A DNA stretch of 64,000 nt from positions 26,875,637 to 26,939,636 of the forward strand of contig NC_083339.1 in the NCBI RefSeq assembly GCF_019175385.1, read 5' to 3'. The notes below the pieces were generated by a model. The model made no database searches, was not told where the DNA came from, and was given only the letters and a program-made list of their open reading frames with translations. Source of the stretch: Lycium barbarum. Taxonomy: Eukaryota > Streptophyta > Magnoliopsida > Solanales > Solanaceae. The position numbers were made by a program, and so were the translations under genes. Shown one piece after another: positions 12,950 through 25,394 of this stretch (the first letter of the stretch is position 1; the number at the start of each line of letters is the position of its first letter).

Positions 12950-14825
12950 CGAGATTAAAAAGTCATCGAAGTCAAGAATCCTGGGATCGTCTAAATTTCT
13001 CACTGGCAGCTCATCATCTAATGATGCGCGAAACGCCTCCCAATCGATGTCATCACTTTCCTCGATGTACGCATTCTGGCTCGGCTGAGATGAAGACCCA
13101 GGTATCTCTGCAAGTAGGCGAGCCGGTGTAAACGTAGGTAACTGTACAACTGAGCTGTCACTGGCCTAGAACAGCTATGGATGGACTGGAATGGGAGCGA
13201 CCTCATCTACCTCATCGACCAGATGGTGTCCTCCACCACCACGCCCTCTAATAGCACCGCGTCCTCTAGAAGCAACATGTCCTCTAGCAGCACCATGTCC
13301 TCCTCCTCGCGCTCCCTGATACTCACCCTCTGGAACATGATCATCCATGCGCCTAATCTCTCCGGCCTGCCGGATACCCTCCTCGGATATCCGTACCATC
13401 TCCGTAGCAAGCCCCGCAACCCCAAGGTTATACATATGCTCTAACCCCAATATGCACACTCGCTGTACGGTCACCGTCTGCATTTGTGTTCAACAGTAAA
13501 AAGTAGTTATTTCAAAACATAATAATTTATACAATTAAATAAATCTAAATGCGATAAACTTACTAACGCCTCATACTTCCCTACGAGTGCTGCGTATCCT
13601 ACATCTCTTGCGGGACATAAAGCTGGGTGGTCAATCAATCGGCGTGTGATCCCATGATACCAGTGCATGTAATCCATGATGGGAGTCACATGACCGACCT
13701 TCGCATAAAATATAGATACAAATTAGTGATTACCAACTAGAAAAGACGTTTAATTAAATTAATAGTGTAGAGTTAAATAGTTTTACCGCATCGTCCGTCA
13801 TCTGATCAAGTTGGTCCCGGAATGGAAGAATACTGTGGTGCATATCCACATCCCGATAACCCTGCCATCCAACTCCTCGCGTAGGACATGTCATTACCAA
13901 GGTGATGCCTAGGTATGGGCTGAAAAGGCAGCATCCTCTCCCACGCCCATAACTGAAAGAGATATTAGAAAATACGATTTTTTAGTCGTCGTTTCAAGAA
14001 TTTGTTTACATTAAAGGAACACACACTTAAAATATTACCTGGAGAAGAGCAAAAAACCCACACACATCGCTGATATGGCCAAGAGACGCTCGGCATAGGC
14101 ATCGGTAGAGGTACGCCAAAACAACACGCCCTAACTGTAGTCTCCTAAGCGGTCCAGATGCTCCAAGAAGATCAAATATCGTAAGCTGACATAGGCACCC
14201 GATGTTTTCGGGAACTAGATGCCCCTGAATATAATGAGAAGATATAAACGGGTATGACGATCAATAATGACCTGAGGAGTGCCGTGGTCAATAGGAGGCT
14301 CTGCGAGCAAATAAGTGCGGACTGCACTAATCTACACCCGACTCTATTCCGAGATATGGGCCACGACACCAGGCACGAAGTGGGTCAGCCTAGTCAACTC
14401 CGACACCCATGTCTTAACAGGAGGAGGCTCGTACCGACTTTATAATAGCTCTCCATCTACCCGCAATCCAAACAAGACCTCCACATCCTGAAGTGTAATC
14501 GTAGCCTCACCAGTGCGTAGATGGAAGGTAGGTGTCTCCGGCCTCCACCGCTCAACCACGGCCGTAATGAGCGCCTAATCATGCTGTACCCGACCAACGA
14601 ACACGCAACGATAGATACCGTCCCGAAACAATATCTCTAAGACGCGCGGGGGGAGGGGGGGCGCTTGCGTAAAAGAGTCCACGCTGTCTGCAACCTACGG
14701 GGACGGAGCCCAGTCCCTTTCCCTATGATTGTCTTGCAAAGAAAGTACTGATCTATCATCGGGCCCCACGTGAACAGCGGGCCCCGGGTGATCATCAGGC
14801 CCCGGGTGAACATCCAGATCTATGA
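12950..14825 (-). pseudogene. PMD (MAIN-like, 'phosphatase 7 long form'-type) gene, 5' exons
   Basis: The minus strand encodes a plant mobile domain protein of the transposon type often annotated as MAIN-like or 'serine/threonine-protein phosphatase 7 long form homolog'. Exons readable with GT/AG borders are about 14825-14039, 13952-13787, 13699-13564 and 13477-12950. Exon 1 carries the diagnostic run [20 protein letters not shown] followed by [12 protein letters not shown]. Exon 2 has PFQPIPRHHLGNDMSY and, in another frame, ILPFRDQLDQMTDDA. Exon 3 has YMHWYHGITRRLIDHPA. Exon 4 ends in an Arg-Gly-rich tail and an acidic stretch. Several in-frame stops in exon 1, a frameshift in exon 2 and a probable ATG-to-ATA start make it a pseudogene. 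Host PMD proteins such as MAIN act in silencing; the role of transposon copies is unknown. It continues at 2765-2109. Confidence 0.8.
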
Positions 14826-15039
14826 AAGTGTCGTGTCTGTAGAAACTAAATTATTCATTATTCTTGAAATTAAAGTGAAATTATATTAACTAATGAATCA
14901 TTTATAGTGAATATGTGAATTATGATGATTATGTTGTACTATATTTTGTGAATAATTATATCTAATTATAATTATTCTCCTAACTACAATTAAAGAAATA
15001 ACGAACTAATTTATTTAACGATTAACATGAGATAAACAA

Positions 15040-15330
15040 TTTCAAAAGTAAATAAATTAACAATACCATAATTAATAAATAATAGGAGATTATTATATTT
15101 TCTCTAATTAAAAAATTAGTAAAGAATTAATAAATCAATAATTCATAAACAATTAACAAAATAACAATTCATAATCAACAATTAACAACTAATAAATTAA
15201 CAATGACATAATTAACAAATAATAGTAGATTACTATATTTTTTCGAATTAAATAAGTCATAAAAAATTAACAAATTAACAGTTCATAAACAATTAACAAA
15301 TTAACAATTCATAATCAATTAACAAAGGCA
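15040..15330. repeat. AT-rich tandem duplication, about 140-bp period
   Basis: Two diverged copies of a block containing AATAATAGNAGATTANTATA (about 15075 and 15215), each followed by AATTAACAA/CAATTCATAA words. It lies upstream of the PMD gene inside the Mutator-like element and is about 80 percent A+T by eye. Confidence 0.6.
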
Positions 15331-15661
15331 GCAGCCCAACAGCCAAAAAATGCAAAACTAATGATTTTTTGAAATTCGAGACAATGAAACGTTAAACATG
15401 CTTAGGATTATAATTTATTTAACAAAATAATTAAAATGTTCATAGTAGAATACCTTGATCGAAGCTTGTTGTAGGATTGTGTTAATCGAGTTGCACGTCG
15501 TTTTTTTCCAAAATTCGACCTTAGAATCTCTCTCCTTGACTTGAATATACCGAGAATCTAAACTTTTCAAACGAAACTTGAACAGAAAATGACGTTTTTT
15601 GGAAGTGGGCCGGACCTTTTTTCTCCTTCAATGGCGTTCAATTTTTTTTTTAAGTATTAGT

Positions 15662-15682
15662 GGGGGGGGGGGGGGGGGGGGG
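15662..15682. repeat. Poly-G run
   Basis: Twenty-one consecutive G. It may be length-polymorphic or a sequencing weak point. Confidence 0.9.
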
Positions 15683-15718
15683 TTGAACCAGTGGTGGAGC
15701 CCGATGGTTTTATGTCGG

Positions 15719-15924
15719 GGTCCTATAGCGCAGTATTTTACTGTGCTAAAGGAGAGAAGAGATATCCTTTAGCGCAATAAAATATTGCGTTAATGGACTT
15801 AACCGTACTGTTATGGTTAAGTCCATTAACGCAGTATTTTACTGCTTTAAAGGTACTTGTACCACTTTTTTTGGGGTATTTTGGTTCGAGTCTTTTTTTA
15901 TTGGATCATTTTGGTTCCGGACTC
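15719..15924 (-). repeat. Right terminal inverted repeat of Mutator-like element
   Basis: This is the reverse-complement counterpart of 1507-1660: the shared outer part ends GTTCCGGACTC and the shared inner part is GGTCCTATAGCGCAGTATTT. It is about 50 bp longer than the left repeat because of an extra hairpin segment at 15766-15853. Confidence 0.85.
15766..15853. promoter_or_regulatory. 39-bp-arm hairpin within right TIR
   Basis: Arms 15766-15804 and 15815-15853 are inverted copies around a 10-base loop. The inner 18 bp (15787-15804 against 15815-15832, GCGTTAATGGACTTAACC) pair perfectly and the outer part has a few mismatches. Each arm contains one copy of the subterminal dyad (15774-15788 and 15831-15845). 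The left TIR has no such foldback. Confidence 0.75.
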
Positions 15925-15933
15925 TATTAAGTG
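15925..15933. repeat. 9-bp target-site duplication, right copy
   Basis: TATTAAGTG, identical to 1498-1506. Confidence 0.9.
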
Positions 15934-16771
15934 GGCTGGTTAGGGGCCTTAGTGGGCATGAAGATATAGTTTATTTTAGGGATAAAGACAAATGGTCATC
16001 GATCCGGTGAAACTATTGACAACCAGATGGCTCAAGAAGCTTAATAGATATTTTTTAGCCTTTTTAAAATAATTACATGTCGTAGCCTTTTTAAACTAGT
16101 TGCAGCATATGTATAGAAACCGTGTCATTGTTGTATAGAATATGTGTCACTACTGTATTTGTATAGAAAATGTATCATACGTATAGAAACTGTATCGTTG
16201 TTGTATAATTTGTGTATAATAAATGTATAATCAATGCATAATGTATACACACTAATGACACATATTAAACAATTATTATACACGAATTAAACAATGTATA
16301 AATGACCAGCATATCTGAAAGAGTCACCGGAAAATGGAGCAACGAACAAGACAAATCGAATTAGGAGTAGCATTATATGGAGTTCCCCGGAGATGGTTTT
16401 CTTCCGGTCAGACCTTGGCCAAAGTACGGCAACATGAATTGCCATATCAGTCAAAATATAAATAATAAAAAATAGAAACAATCAATAGCTAGACGAAATG
16501 GAGACAAAACAGGTTTGGAAAAATGAGTAGAACGCCAGAAAAATGATATAACATCGAAAAACATCAGAACATCACTAGAAAATAAAAATTGTACGAAATT
16601 AGTCCCTTAACAACGGTAGTCAGTAGATCTCAAGTGATACAGTCAAACAAAGGTCGCTGGAGTTTCAAACCTCCGGCCAGGTCTCTGCACAATGACAAAA
16701 GCATTAGCATTGAACGAAAAATATCATTAGCAGGACCACGGTATTTGCCGGAGCCATGCTTTCTAAAATGG
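15934..16771. other. Unassigned spacer between two insertions
   Basis: No gene is visible. Around 16108-16260 there are several loosely repeated words of the type TGTATAGAAA and TGTATAAT. The last five bases (AATGG, 16767-16771) should be the left TSD copy of the Ogre-like element starting at 16772; its partner lies outside the window. Confidence 0.5.
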
Positions 16772-18164
16772 TGTAACGGTTTGCATTTCGCGGGTGGGGT
16801 TAGCGCTCGAAAATCTACTTCGAACTCATTGGTGCTTTTTCAGACTTTATTTTAAAAGAGTCGCCACCTAATTTTTAGGAAATTAAGAAAACCAGTTTTT
16901 AAGGGTTTATTCAGACACCGTGAAAAATCCTTCGTAATCCAAAATTCTAGGTAAGGGTTCTGGTGATCCCCTAAGGAAGGTCTTAGGCACCCTAGTATTA
17001 AGGATCCGTACTATACGGTTGACCTTCGAATTCCAATATATGAGTATTTGCATGAACTGTTTATTTAGTGTTTATTCTCGCAGTTATGAAATCTATCATT
17101 TGCATACCATTTTTTTGAAAGTGAATTGAATATATCCCCTTTATATATAGAGTATTTAGATTCGGACATATAATATCCAGATATAAATAGTTTCGTTTTA
17201 TATATAAGGTTAGTATGGATTGTAAAAGATATGAAGAGTTGTTTATATTTAAGTGTGGAATATAAACATGTTTCGTTCATGCTTGACTCATACGTGGCTC
17301 GGGTCAATCCGTTTAGAACGTCTTATCTTAAACCTCGTATTACAAATGCGTATCATTTATTTGAATAAGTCCGGTTTTGTAAAGATGGTTTTAGTTTTTG
17401 CTCTTGTAAACTTATAATCATATGTGTATGCAAAGGATGGTTTGCTTTTGGGGCTTAGGCCCAAGATGTTTGTTTAGAGGAAAACTTTTGATCAGTTTGG
17501 CCTAAAACTATATATCTTTGTTCAAAATAAGCGGGTTTTGGCCCAAAACTTTTACTCTTTCTTTTGAAAATCAAGTAAAAAGGGGGCTTTAGGCCCAAAA
17601 TCTTTCCGTCCCAAGTGGGCTTAGGCCTAGGTCTCGTTCTTCTTCTGTTTTGGCCTTGGGCCTGAAATCATCTTCTTGTTTTAGCCGTTGGGACTTGGCC
17701 CAAAATCATGGGGTTTAAAACTTAATCTTTTTTATCTAGAAAGTAATTTGTGTCCAGATTTTTGCAAAATGTGACCTTTGTTTTGATATGGATCCTATGT
17801 AAAAAATGGCATTTAATAGTTTGAAAATTCTTTCCATTTTTATCCGAACTTGTACCGAAATTGTTTGGCTATTTCTTTTAGATTTTATTTTTTTGGAAGG
17901 TCATTATACTTATACGGATTTTGAAAAAAATAATATTTGGGGACCTAAAGTCATAAGTACAGTTGTCCTAAGACGACTAGTTGAATCCGTAATATACCAA
18001 TAATATATGAGTTTTTTTATATAGATATTTACAAGTATAAATACAACAACTTTACAATTAAACAAAAAAGTATAACTTAAGCAAATAAATAGAGTGAAGG
18101 GTAGGCTAAGGGCATACCAAGCCCCTAGTCAGCCATTTTCACCCATGGCTGGGCCTTTTACGCG

Positions 18165-18168
<4 letters not shown>

Positions 18169-18218
<50 letters not shown>
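18169..18218. repeat. (AT)n microsatellite
   Basis: About 25 uninterrupted AT dinucleotides. The same site in the partner LTR (47338-47346) has only about five, so the tract expanded after insertion. Confidence 0.95.
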
Positions 18219-18221
<3 letters not shown>

Positions 18222-19137
18222 CTTCCATTTCTTCGCTGGGCTTGATCATGACTCAAACGAATTGCATGTTAGGCCTTAGCCCAACAGGTTGGTGTGTTAC
18301 TCGGCCCAAATGGCCATGCAGTGGTGTGAACCCCAGGCATGGCAGGACATCGAGGGAAGGCTAAGACCAGGCGCCAAATCACCCCAGCTCCCCAAAGCAG
18401 TGTAGCCATACGATAAATCAGAATCTCATAATCATGCACAAATATGGTATAGATCAACATGTGTGGATATAATGTAATTACAAACAATACTAGAACCGAC
18501 AGATATGATGTGAACAAAAAGCATTCCAAAGACACATGATATAGACTAATTAAAACAGGGTGCAGTATGCGGGCATAAGATGAATAATGGCCAAAACCAA
18601 ACTCTTGGTCATAGAAATGGAACCAGAACAGATACTGCAATATGTAAATATAAGATAAACAAAACAGCACCAAAACACTTAATCATGCGATGAACCAAAA
18701 CAAAGTCACCCTTTTTTTTCTTTCTTACTTTTGGGGCTTAATGAAATCTGGTCCACCCTTAATCGAATCTGATCTTGGCTAGGCTTATTTATCTTCTAAA
18801 CTGAAACTAAGTTAAAGATTAATGCCTGATGGAATTCCTATCCCCTATTGCTAATTCAATGAAGACCTATCTTATATATAACTGACCTGCTTGGTCATAT
18901 ACACTCAGTTAAGGGGAGAATGGGCCTGGCAGCCCAATTACTTAGCACAGTCTGCTCCAAACGACCTCTTCAGCTTTCTTTCTACTTAGACTAAGTCTAA
19001 GAGGCCCATTTTTGCATTGTCCTAGAATGGGCTAGGCCCAAGTTCATATTAAGTCTACGTGGAATGAAATTGGAAACTTCAGTAGTTTCTATCCTCCTTA
19101 TATTTAAAGCACATGACTCTCACTCACATATATCTCT

Positions 19138-19184
19138 GGTATACCCTTGATATACACATGTGATATGTATATCAGGTGTATACC
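19138..19184. promoter_or_regulatory. Conserved LTR hairpin, 18-bp arms
   Basis: Arms GGTATACCCTTGATATAC (19138-19155) and GTATATCAGGTGTATACC (19167-19184) pair at 16 of 18 positions around an 11-base loop. The same structure is kept at 48553-48599 in the partner LTR. Confidence 0.6.
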
Positions 19185-22100
19185 CCAGGTATACTTTCCC
19201 TTCTTTTTTTATCTTTATCTATCTATGCTCCGATATTCCTTCCTTTCTAAGCTAAAAGCCTTTAAATACATGGTTAACCAACCACTTATTTAGTCTTTTT
19301 GGATTTTTAAAAGAAAGTCTAAATCTAGACTAGAGTTTAATCAAACAACTGCAAGATAATCCAGGCATCTAATTTTAATATCCTGCAATGGACAAGGCAA
19401 GTTTAACAATTATTCAAAAGAAAGCAAGCACTTACACTGCCCATGAATCTAGGCAGTGCTGACCAGGAAGGACACATATTTATCTAATGAACTCAGCACA
19501 TGAGCAGGGAAAAACCAGAAGAGTACAAGCTTAATGAATCAAATGACCAATATGATGAATATAGAGTGTCACCAATTCATAGGAATGTGCATAGCATCAA
19601 GAGGGTTCAAGCTAAACCAAAATAAAGAAATATTCAGAATGGGACACAGGGTCTATTCCAGGACTTATACATGATGAAGAGGGAGCTATGATTTTGGAAT
19701 GATGTAGTATCAAAAATGCAGAATGGCATAAGAGCAACCTTACTCATTCAAAATTCAACTGACTAGCTCCTCTCTCTTTTTCCAAAAAAATAATAATTAA
19801 CAGCATCAGACAAACTTACCTCTTAATTTTGGCAACTTTTCCAGATTCTGACCAGGAAACTCAACCTTTTGGCATAATGGGGAGGTCCAAAGATTCAAAT
19901 GCATTCGTATAGCAGATATGTCCCCCATGGGCTTATAGAGTGTGTTATGACACCTTTTATTTGGGGGAGAGGTACTATGGACCAAGCTAAACATGGTCCT
20001 TCCTTGTCCCCTCTTTAAGATGTCTTTAAAAGACCCCCTCTATGTCAAGCGGTTCATACCTTATCTATGAACACTTATGACATCCTCAGACAACCTCATT
20101 AAGTCAACCATAACCCAAACACTTAATTAATATTAACACAGACTTATTTTAATTATTTCAAACTAGACTCCTGCTCCTAGTGCATGACTCTTAACATCTT
20201 TTAATCTTGACAAGTACTAAACAAACATACACACCATGTTTTAAAGCCGATTTAGGCTATGTGAGTATTCTGAGTTTCATACTTTAACACCCTTCCCATT
20301 ATAGCCAAATGAATGTCAAGGAAAGGTCATCCAAGGTCAAAACAAAGTCCAAGGTACACAGAGTCACAAAGATCAAGAGGATCATTTGAAACAAGGCCAT
20401 ACATTTAAGTTAACAAACCCTGCTCACAGAATCAAGACATTTTCAAACCTAAGAATCCTCTTAACTTCGAACTAAAGTTACTAACCAGATTATTTAGACA
20501 TATTGAAACCATCTTGATTCTAGTGTATTGACCCTCAGAGACACTAGTTTTGAGCAGAACCTTTTAATTAACACTAGCTCTCATTTAAACAATCATGGGG
20601 ATGAACTTGATGGATCCCATGGTTATAGGAAATAGGATTTAGAAGAAAGGGTTTCCAGGTCCTGAAGAAAAGACAGTGCAGGGTGAGACCATTATCCCCC
20701 ACCCTTCCTGGACTTTCCTTTCAATAAAAGGGGAGCAAAGGATCTACTGGTCATCACTTCCAGTTCATGCCTAAGCTCACCCTTTACTCCCCAGAAATAA
20801 CTCCATTCTCCACCCCCCATCCTAAACAAAGTAACATACCACCAGAGGCTCCCGTAAAGATTAGGCAGTTAATCCCTTTGTTTTATGCAGCACCCCAACA
20901 TGTGACTTTTCATTTTTATAGGCTAAGTGATGTACAAGCAAACAAAAGAGAGAAAAACAACACATATGTACTTAAACTTTCAGAGTCAAAACAGATCTTC
21001 TCTTTTATCTATTTCTGGTTATGACCACTTGTTTATCTAAGACTGTAATTATGACACTCAAAATAGAAGACATAAAAAGAGGAGCATAACAGACTTAAGC
21101 TCAACTATCCCTTCTCTTCATTTTGACATGATTTTCATCCTCTTACAATTACAACATGGATTTAACTAAAACCTATCCCATTAATCCAAGTCAACTCATT
21201 AGAATCACACACTCAGGACAGAAAAAGAATGCAAAATTCAGAGAAAACCACTACACGATAAACTTAATTAACCTCTGTTTTAAGTAGCAAACATCTTATT
21301 TTGAAGACACCTAGGTATCTAGAATGTCCAAACCAGTTTCTATCTTGACTAGGTGACACTTAGTGAGTCTCTTATTTGAAAATTGAGTCATCTTATTTTT
21401 TTAAAACTTAATTTTAGAGAGAAAACAAAAGAATCCCAAAACCAGTTGACCCAGTCATTTCAAACCATGTTCAATAAATCAAAATCAAGCTTAAACTCAA
21501 CATCTTTTTATTTTCTATTTTTTTATATCATTTCTATATAATCAGCACATCAGAGATTAGACCAAATAAGAGAACAAGTTGATTACTTCATATTCTACCT
21601 AACCTAAGTCATCAGACTTAAACCACCACATAAATATAAGTCCAGCTGATTTATCTAAGCAGTTCACAGTCAGCAACACATTGCAAGCATATAAATTAAT
21701 TTAGCACATTACTAACAAACACCTAAACCTAAAACAACATATATCTTATCATAATACTTAAAAATAAGCAGAACATCACTAACTAGGATTTAAATTAAGC
21801 AACATTAAATAAAAAGCAATAACAAGATTAATGGCTACCTTTTTTATGCACAAACGTGTACAAGAAAGGTTTTGAAGACCCTTTATGATTCCAAATCCCA
21901 CACTCAGCCACACAAAACACAAAGAAAATAAACTTTAGAACTAGGAAGACTTCAACCGTAAAATTTAAAGCCTAAAATTATACTTGTAAGCTCAAGTTTT
22001 GACTTTGTAATTCAAATCTCAAGGTTTTTGGATTCTGAAACTTGTGAAATAGTGAGGTTTGGGGTTCTATTATAGAACCCCTAAGTTATCCCCGAAATCT

Positions 22101-22262
22101 TGAGGCATCGATGTGGGACAACCTGATTTCTAGGTGTGAATATTCAATACCATGAAATTAACGCCTAGGATCTACAGAAAAACAAATGTATGTGGTTGGA
22201 TCTGACCCGTTCTAGGTCGATCCGAGCAAAACCTTGTGAACCAATGAAAATCAAGTTTGTAA

Positions 22263-22267
22263 ATTTA
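22263..22267. repeat. 5-bp TSD of Tekay-like element, left copy
   Basis: ATTTA; the right copy at 31031-31035 is ATTCA, one transition apart. Confidence 0.65.
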
Positions 22268-24841
22268 TGTAATGACCCGTTTGGTCGTTATAGTCTTTTC
22301 GACACTTTCGCCCCTTTCCGAGCTTGGTTTGCTTACTTTTGACCAGAGGGGACTGTTGACACGCTTCTCGAGGTGTTCAGATTTGATTCAGGTGACTTTT
22401 TATGAAACTTGAGCTTTAAGCAAAAAAGAGTTGACTTTTGGATAAACGGACCCTTTTCAAAAATTCATCAATTTTGAGAGGTCCGGATAGTCGTTTAGAA
22501 CTTGTGTGTATATCTAGTTCGGTTTCCAATGCTCTCAGATGGATTTTGGGACTTGAGTTGGGAAGTTGGAATTGAGCTATCGGGGGTTGACTCGGTCAAT
22601 AAGACCTCCGTTGGGAATTCTGAGGCCACAAGCGCGTTCGTAGCGTATTTTTATATGTGTCTGCGTATGTGGTTTGTGAGTAGATAGCCTCGGGAATAAG
22701 TCAGAAATTTTGGTGTTCGGGCACCAGCACCACAACAGCGGTATCGCTGAAGCAGTCACCCTGCCGCTGGAGCGGTCCTTGCCATTTGGGCATGACTGCT
22801 GTACCGCTGGAGCAGTATTAGTGTCGCGGAAGCGGGTGACGGGTAGTTAGTTCATTAAATGAAGTGTTAAAAGCCCTTATTCTATCATTTAATACCATTT
22901 CGAAATTTGAGCTCTTGGAAACTATTCTTGGGGATTATTGGTGAAGATTCTTGGTGTTAAGTTTTCCTAACCTTTTTGCTATTTCATTGTTCCTAATCAT
23001 CTTAAAATTCCTCTTTCCTTGTTAGTCCCTTAGTAATGAAAGATTAAAAGCGGGTTTTGATGGATTTTCTATCTAGGCTTATTAATGATGAAATTGATTG
23101 GGTTTATACTAGATTATGATGTATCTAAGGTTGTTAATCATATATCTTCCATTATTAGTGTTGGATTCTTGAATCTAAGAGTAAGGGTTTATACCCAAAA
23201 TTGGGGGTTTTACTTGAAATTTGAAATTGAGTGGATCCTTGAGTTAATTTGGCAATTAGTTGTTCGGTTTTGATCACCGAGTGCTTAATTTGATATTTTA
23301 CTCATGAATTTCCCTTTTTGACCTTGTGGGCCCTATTTTCCCAGGTTCTAAGGTTGGTTTTGAGCTAATTTGAATGACAACAATATAGGTATCGATCTTC
23401 ATATTTTCTAATCTAGATTTTGAATATGCCTAGACATTCTTGATCCTGAGGCTCACCGGAAGGGGAAAGCGAAGGAGTGATTGTTGGTGTTTTGCGGTTC
23501 GGCCATCCAGGTAGGTTATGGCTTACCCTTAGTGAGATTTCGTGTAGTGAAGCATATATTTAGGTGATATTATCGGAGACAGCATATAAGCCTTCAGGTA
23601 TGAAGTTGGGTTGGATATTGCCTTAGGTTGGGCCCTCTTATGTGATTGGGGCTTGCCACCCGGTTGTGTTGTGACTTGATTGTTCTATTGAGATTGGCTT
23701 AATGCCATGTGATCGATAGTAGATATTAGGAACTGTTGTTCCATCTTGATTGTGATATTATAGTACCTCACTTGTTGATGTTGATACGAGGATAGAATTC
23801 CATCTGACTTGTGTTGCCTTTCATGATATTGTTGACGTACCGATGTTGGTACTTGTGATATTGATCTGATTATTGATGTTTACACATACATTGCATGCAT
23901 TGTCATCCTTCATGATATACTGTTGAGACATTGTTGGTACTTGATGAAACACTGTGATGAGATGGGCTCGATTTTTGAAGAGAGTGACGTGCGAGTCCGA
24001 TATCCAATGTTTGTCCTGAAATCATGGATTGAGTGAGCGCATGGGCTCCGCAGGTACCCCAGGGTGGTGCTGATAAAAATCCTCCGTGGGAAAAGATCCG
24101 GAGTCTCGTCTGTCTGTTGGGCAAAGATCCGAGATGAGTAGCACTTAGACTTCGCGAGTCATCTTGGGTTATGCTACCGAGAAGTCGATACTTCCGTCCG
24201 GAGTACATGTGTACATAGCATTGTATTGCATTGCGTTCATACATTATTGCATTGTATTGCATTATGGCCTATATTGTGATGATCTGATGATTTACTGTGA
24301 TATTTGGATTCAGATTGGATATATTGAGACTTGACACACTTGGGTTTAGATGCTTCAACCTAGGTGATGACGGATACTTGGTTCTGATTTGTGTCTGACT
24401 TATACTTGTTGATTTATCTGCCTATCCTGCTTTATTGTCTGAATTATGTTAGCTATACTTAGTCGGCCGATGATACCTACCAGTACTGTGTTTTGTACAG
24501 ACCTGCACTTGCTGCATTCTTTTGTGAATGTAGAGTTCCAGGTTGGATTTGCTTCCGTCTCTCGTGGCTGATAGTTGCTATCAGTATGGCTTCGAGTTTC
24601 CAAGGTGAGCACGAGACGTTCGTTGCCTTAAAGACTCCTCTTATTTATGTCTTTCTTTTCCATTCTGAGACATTTATAGATTGATGTATTATTATATTCC
24701 AGACTTGTATATTTTCGTTTAGATGTTCTTGTATTCATTAGATCAGACCCTGGGTGTATTTTTTATTTTCGCACTTTGTATTTTTTCTTTTCGTACTTTC
24801 TTCTATATTATTATCATAAGCCTTACGTGAATTATTCTCTT
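22268..24841 (+). repeat. 5' LTR of Tekay-like element (3' end deleted)
   Basis: It starts TGTAATGACCCGTTTGGTCG. Comparison with the 3' LTR shows that homology stops after ATTATTCTCTT, so about 110 bp of LTR end, the whole primer-binding site and the first part of gag are missing. The upstream portion carries CCGCTGGAGCGGT-type words at 22730-22850. The TATA region near 22867 has decayed to GTTAAAAG. Confidence 0.85.
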
Positions 24842-24844
24842 TAG

Positions 24845-25394
24845 ATGAAGGGTATGAGGGCTTCCTTCAAGTCTATCGTCGAGCATGCTTCTATGGTTGA
24901 GGGCACTAAGGCCCGTGCATTTGGAGGTGGTGGTGACAAGAGACCGTGTCAGACTAGGATTTATAGTGGTTCTAGTTCAAGGGGCACCGGTCATTCTTCT
25001 AGGCCGTATTAGCCATATTCCGGCTGCCCTGTGCATGCAGCTTTGCAGGCTTCCCCCAGTGAGCCATCTAGACAGAGAGCTCCTGAGAGTTCATTTTCTT
25101 GACAGGTAGACAGGGTTGTTTCATCCGGGTCCTCAGCTTCAGTTTATCAGCCTTCGTCCCATCTGATCTATTTTTCGTGTGGAGAGGTTGGGCATATTGC
25201 TAGGAGATGTTCCCGGCCCAGACGGGATTACCAGCCACAGAGGACTCCGACATCGTCAGGCGGTCGAGGTGGTGCTTTCCAGAGAGGCGGCGCTCAGTCA
25301 GGCTACGGTGGTTCTCAAAGTTCTAGAGGTGGATCCCAGGAAGTTAGAGGTAGGTCCCAGAGTGCAAGAGGGGGGTCTTAGGCTGGACGTAGTA
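24845..25394 (+). pseudogene. gag C-terminal remnant with zinc-knuckle site
   Basis: What remains of gag after the 5' deletion is a basic Ser/Gly/Arg-rich tail around one zinc-knuckle position. The frame beginning MKGMRASFKSIVEHASMVEG is interrupted by stops, and the knuckle reads YFSCGEVGHIARRC. Compared with the CX2CX4HX4C pattern of retrotransposon nucleocapsid, the first Cys is Tyr, a TGT-to-TAT change that would break metal binding. Downstream Gly/Ser/Arg repeats (GGSQ...RGRSQSARGG) are typical of the linker to protease. The true gag start and capsid domain are absent. Confidence 0.75.

Larger units (their letters stand above)
1507..15924. mobile_element. Mutator-like DNA transposon carrying a PMD gene
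   Basis: The element is bounded by an exact 9-bp TSD and by terminal inverted repeats starting GAGTCCGGAAC at 1507 and ending GTTCCGGACTC at 15924. The inverted similarity runs inward for about 150 bp on the left and about 200 bp on the right. After removing the nested LTR at 2855-12944 (and its extra TSD copy) the element is about 4.3 kb. Its only recognisable gene is a minus-strand plant-mobile-domain (PMD, MAIN-like) pseudogene. No MURA-type transposase is visible, so it is probably non-autonomous or has swapped its transposase for the PMD gene. PMD genes are known to be carried by plant Mutator-like and gypsy elements. The family assignment rests on TSD length and TIR structure and is an inference. 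Confidence 0.85.
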
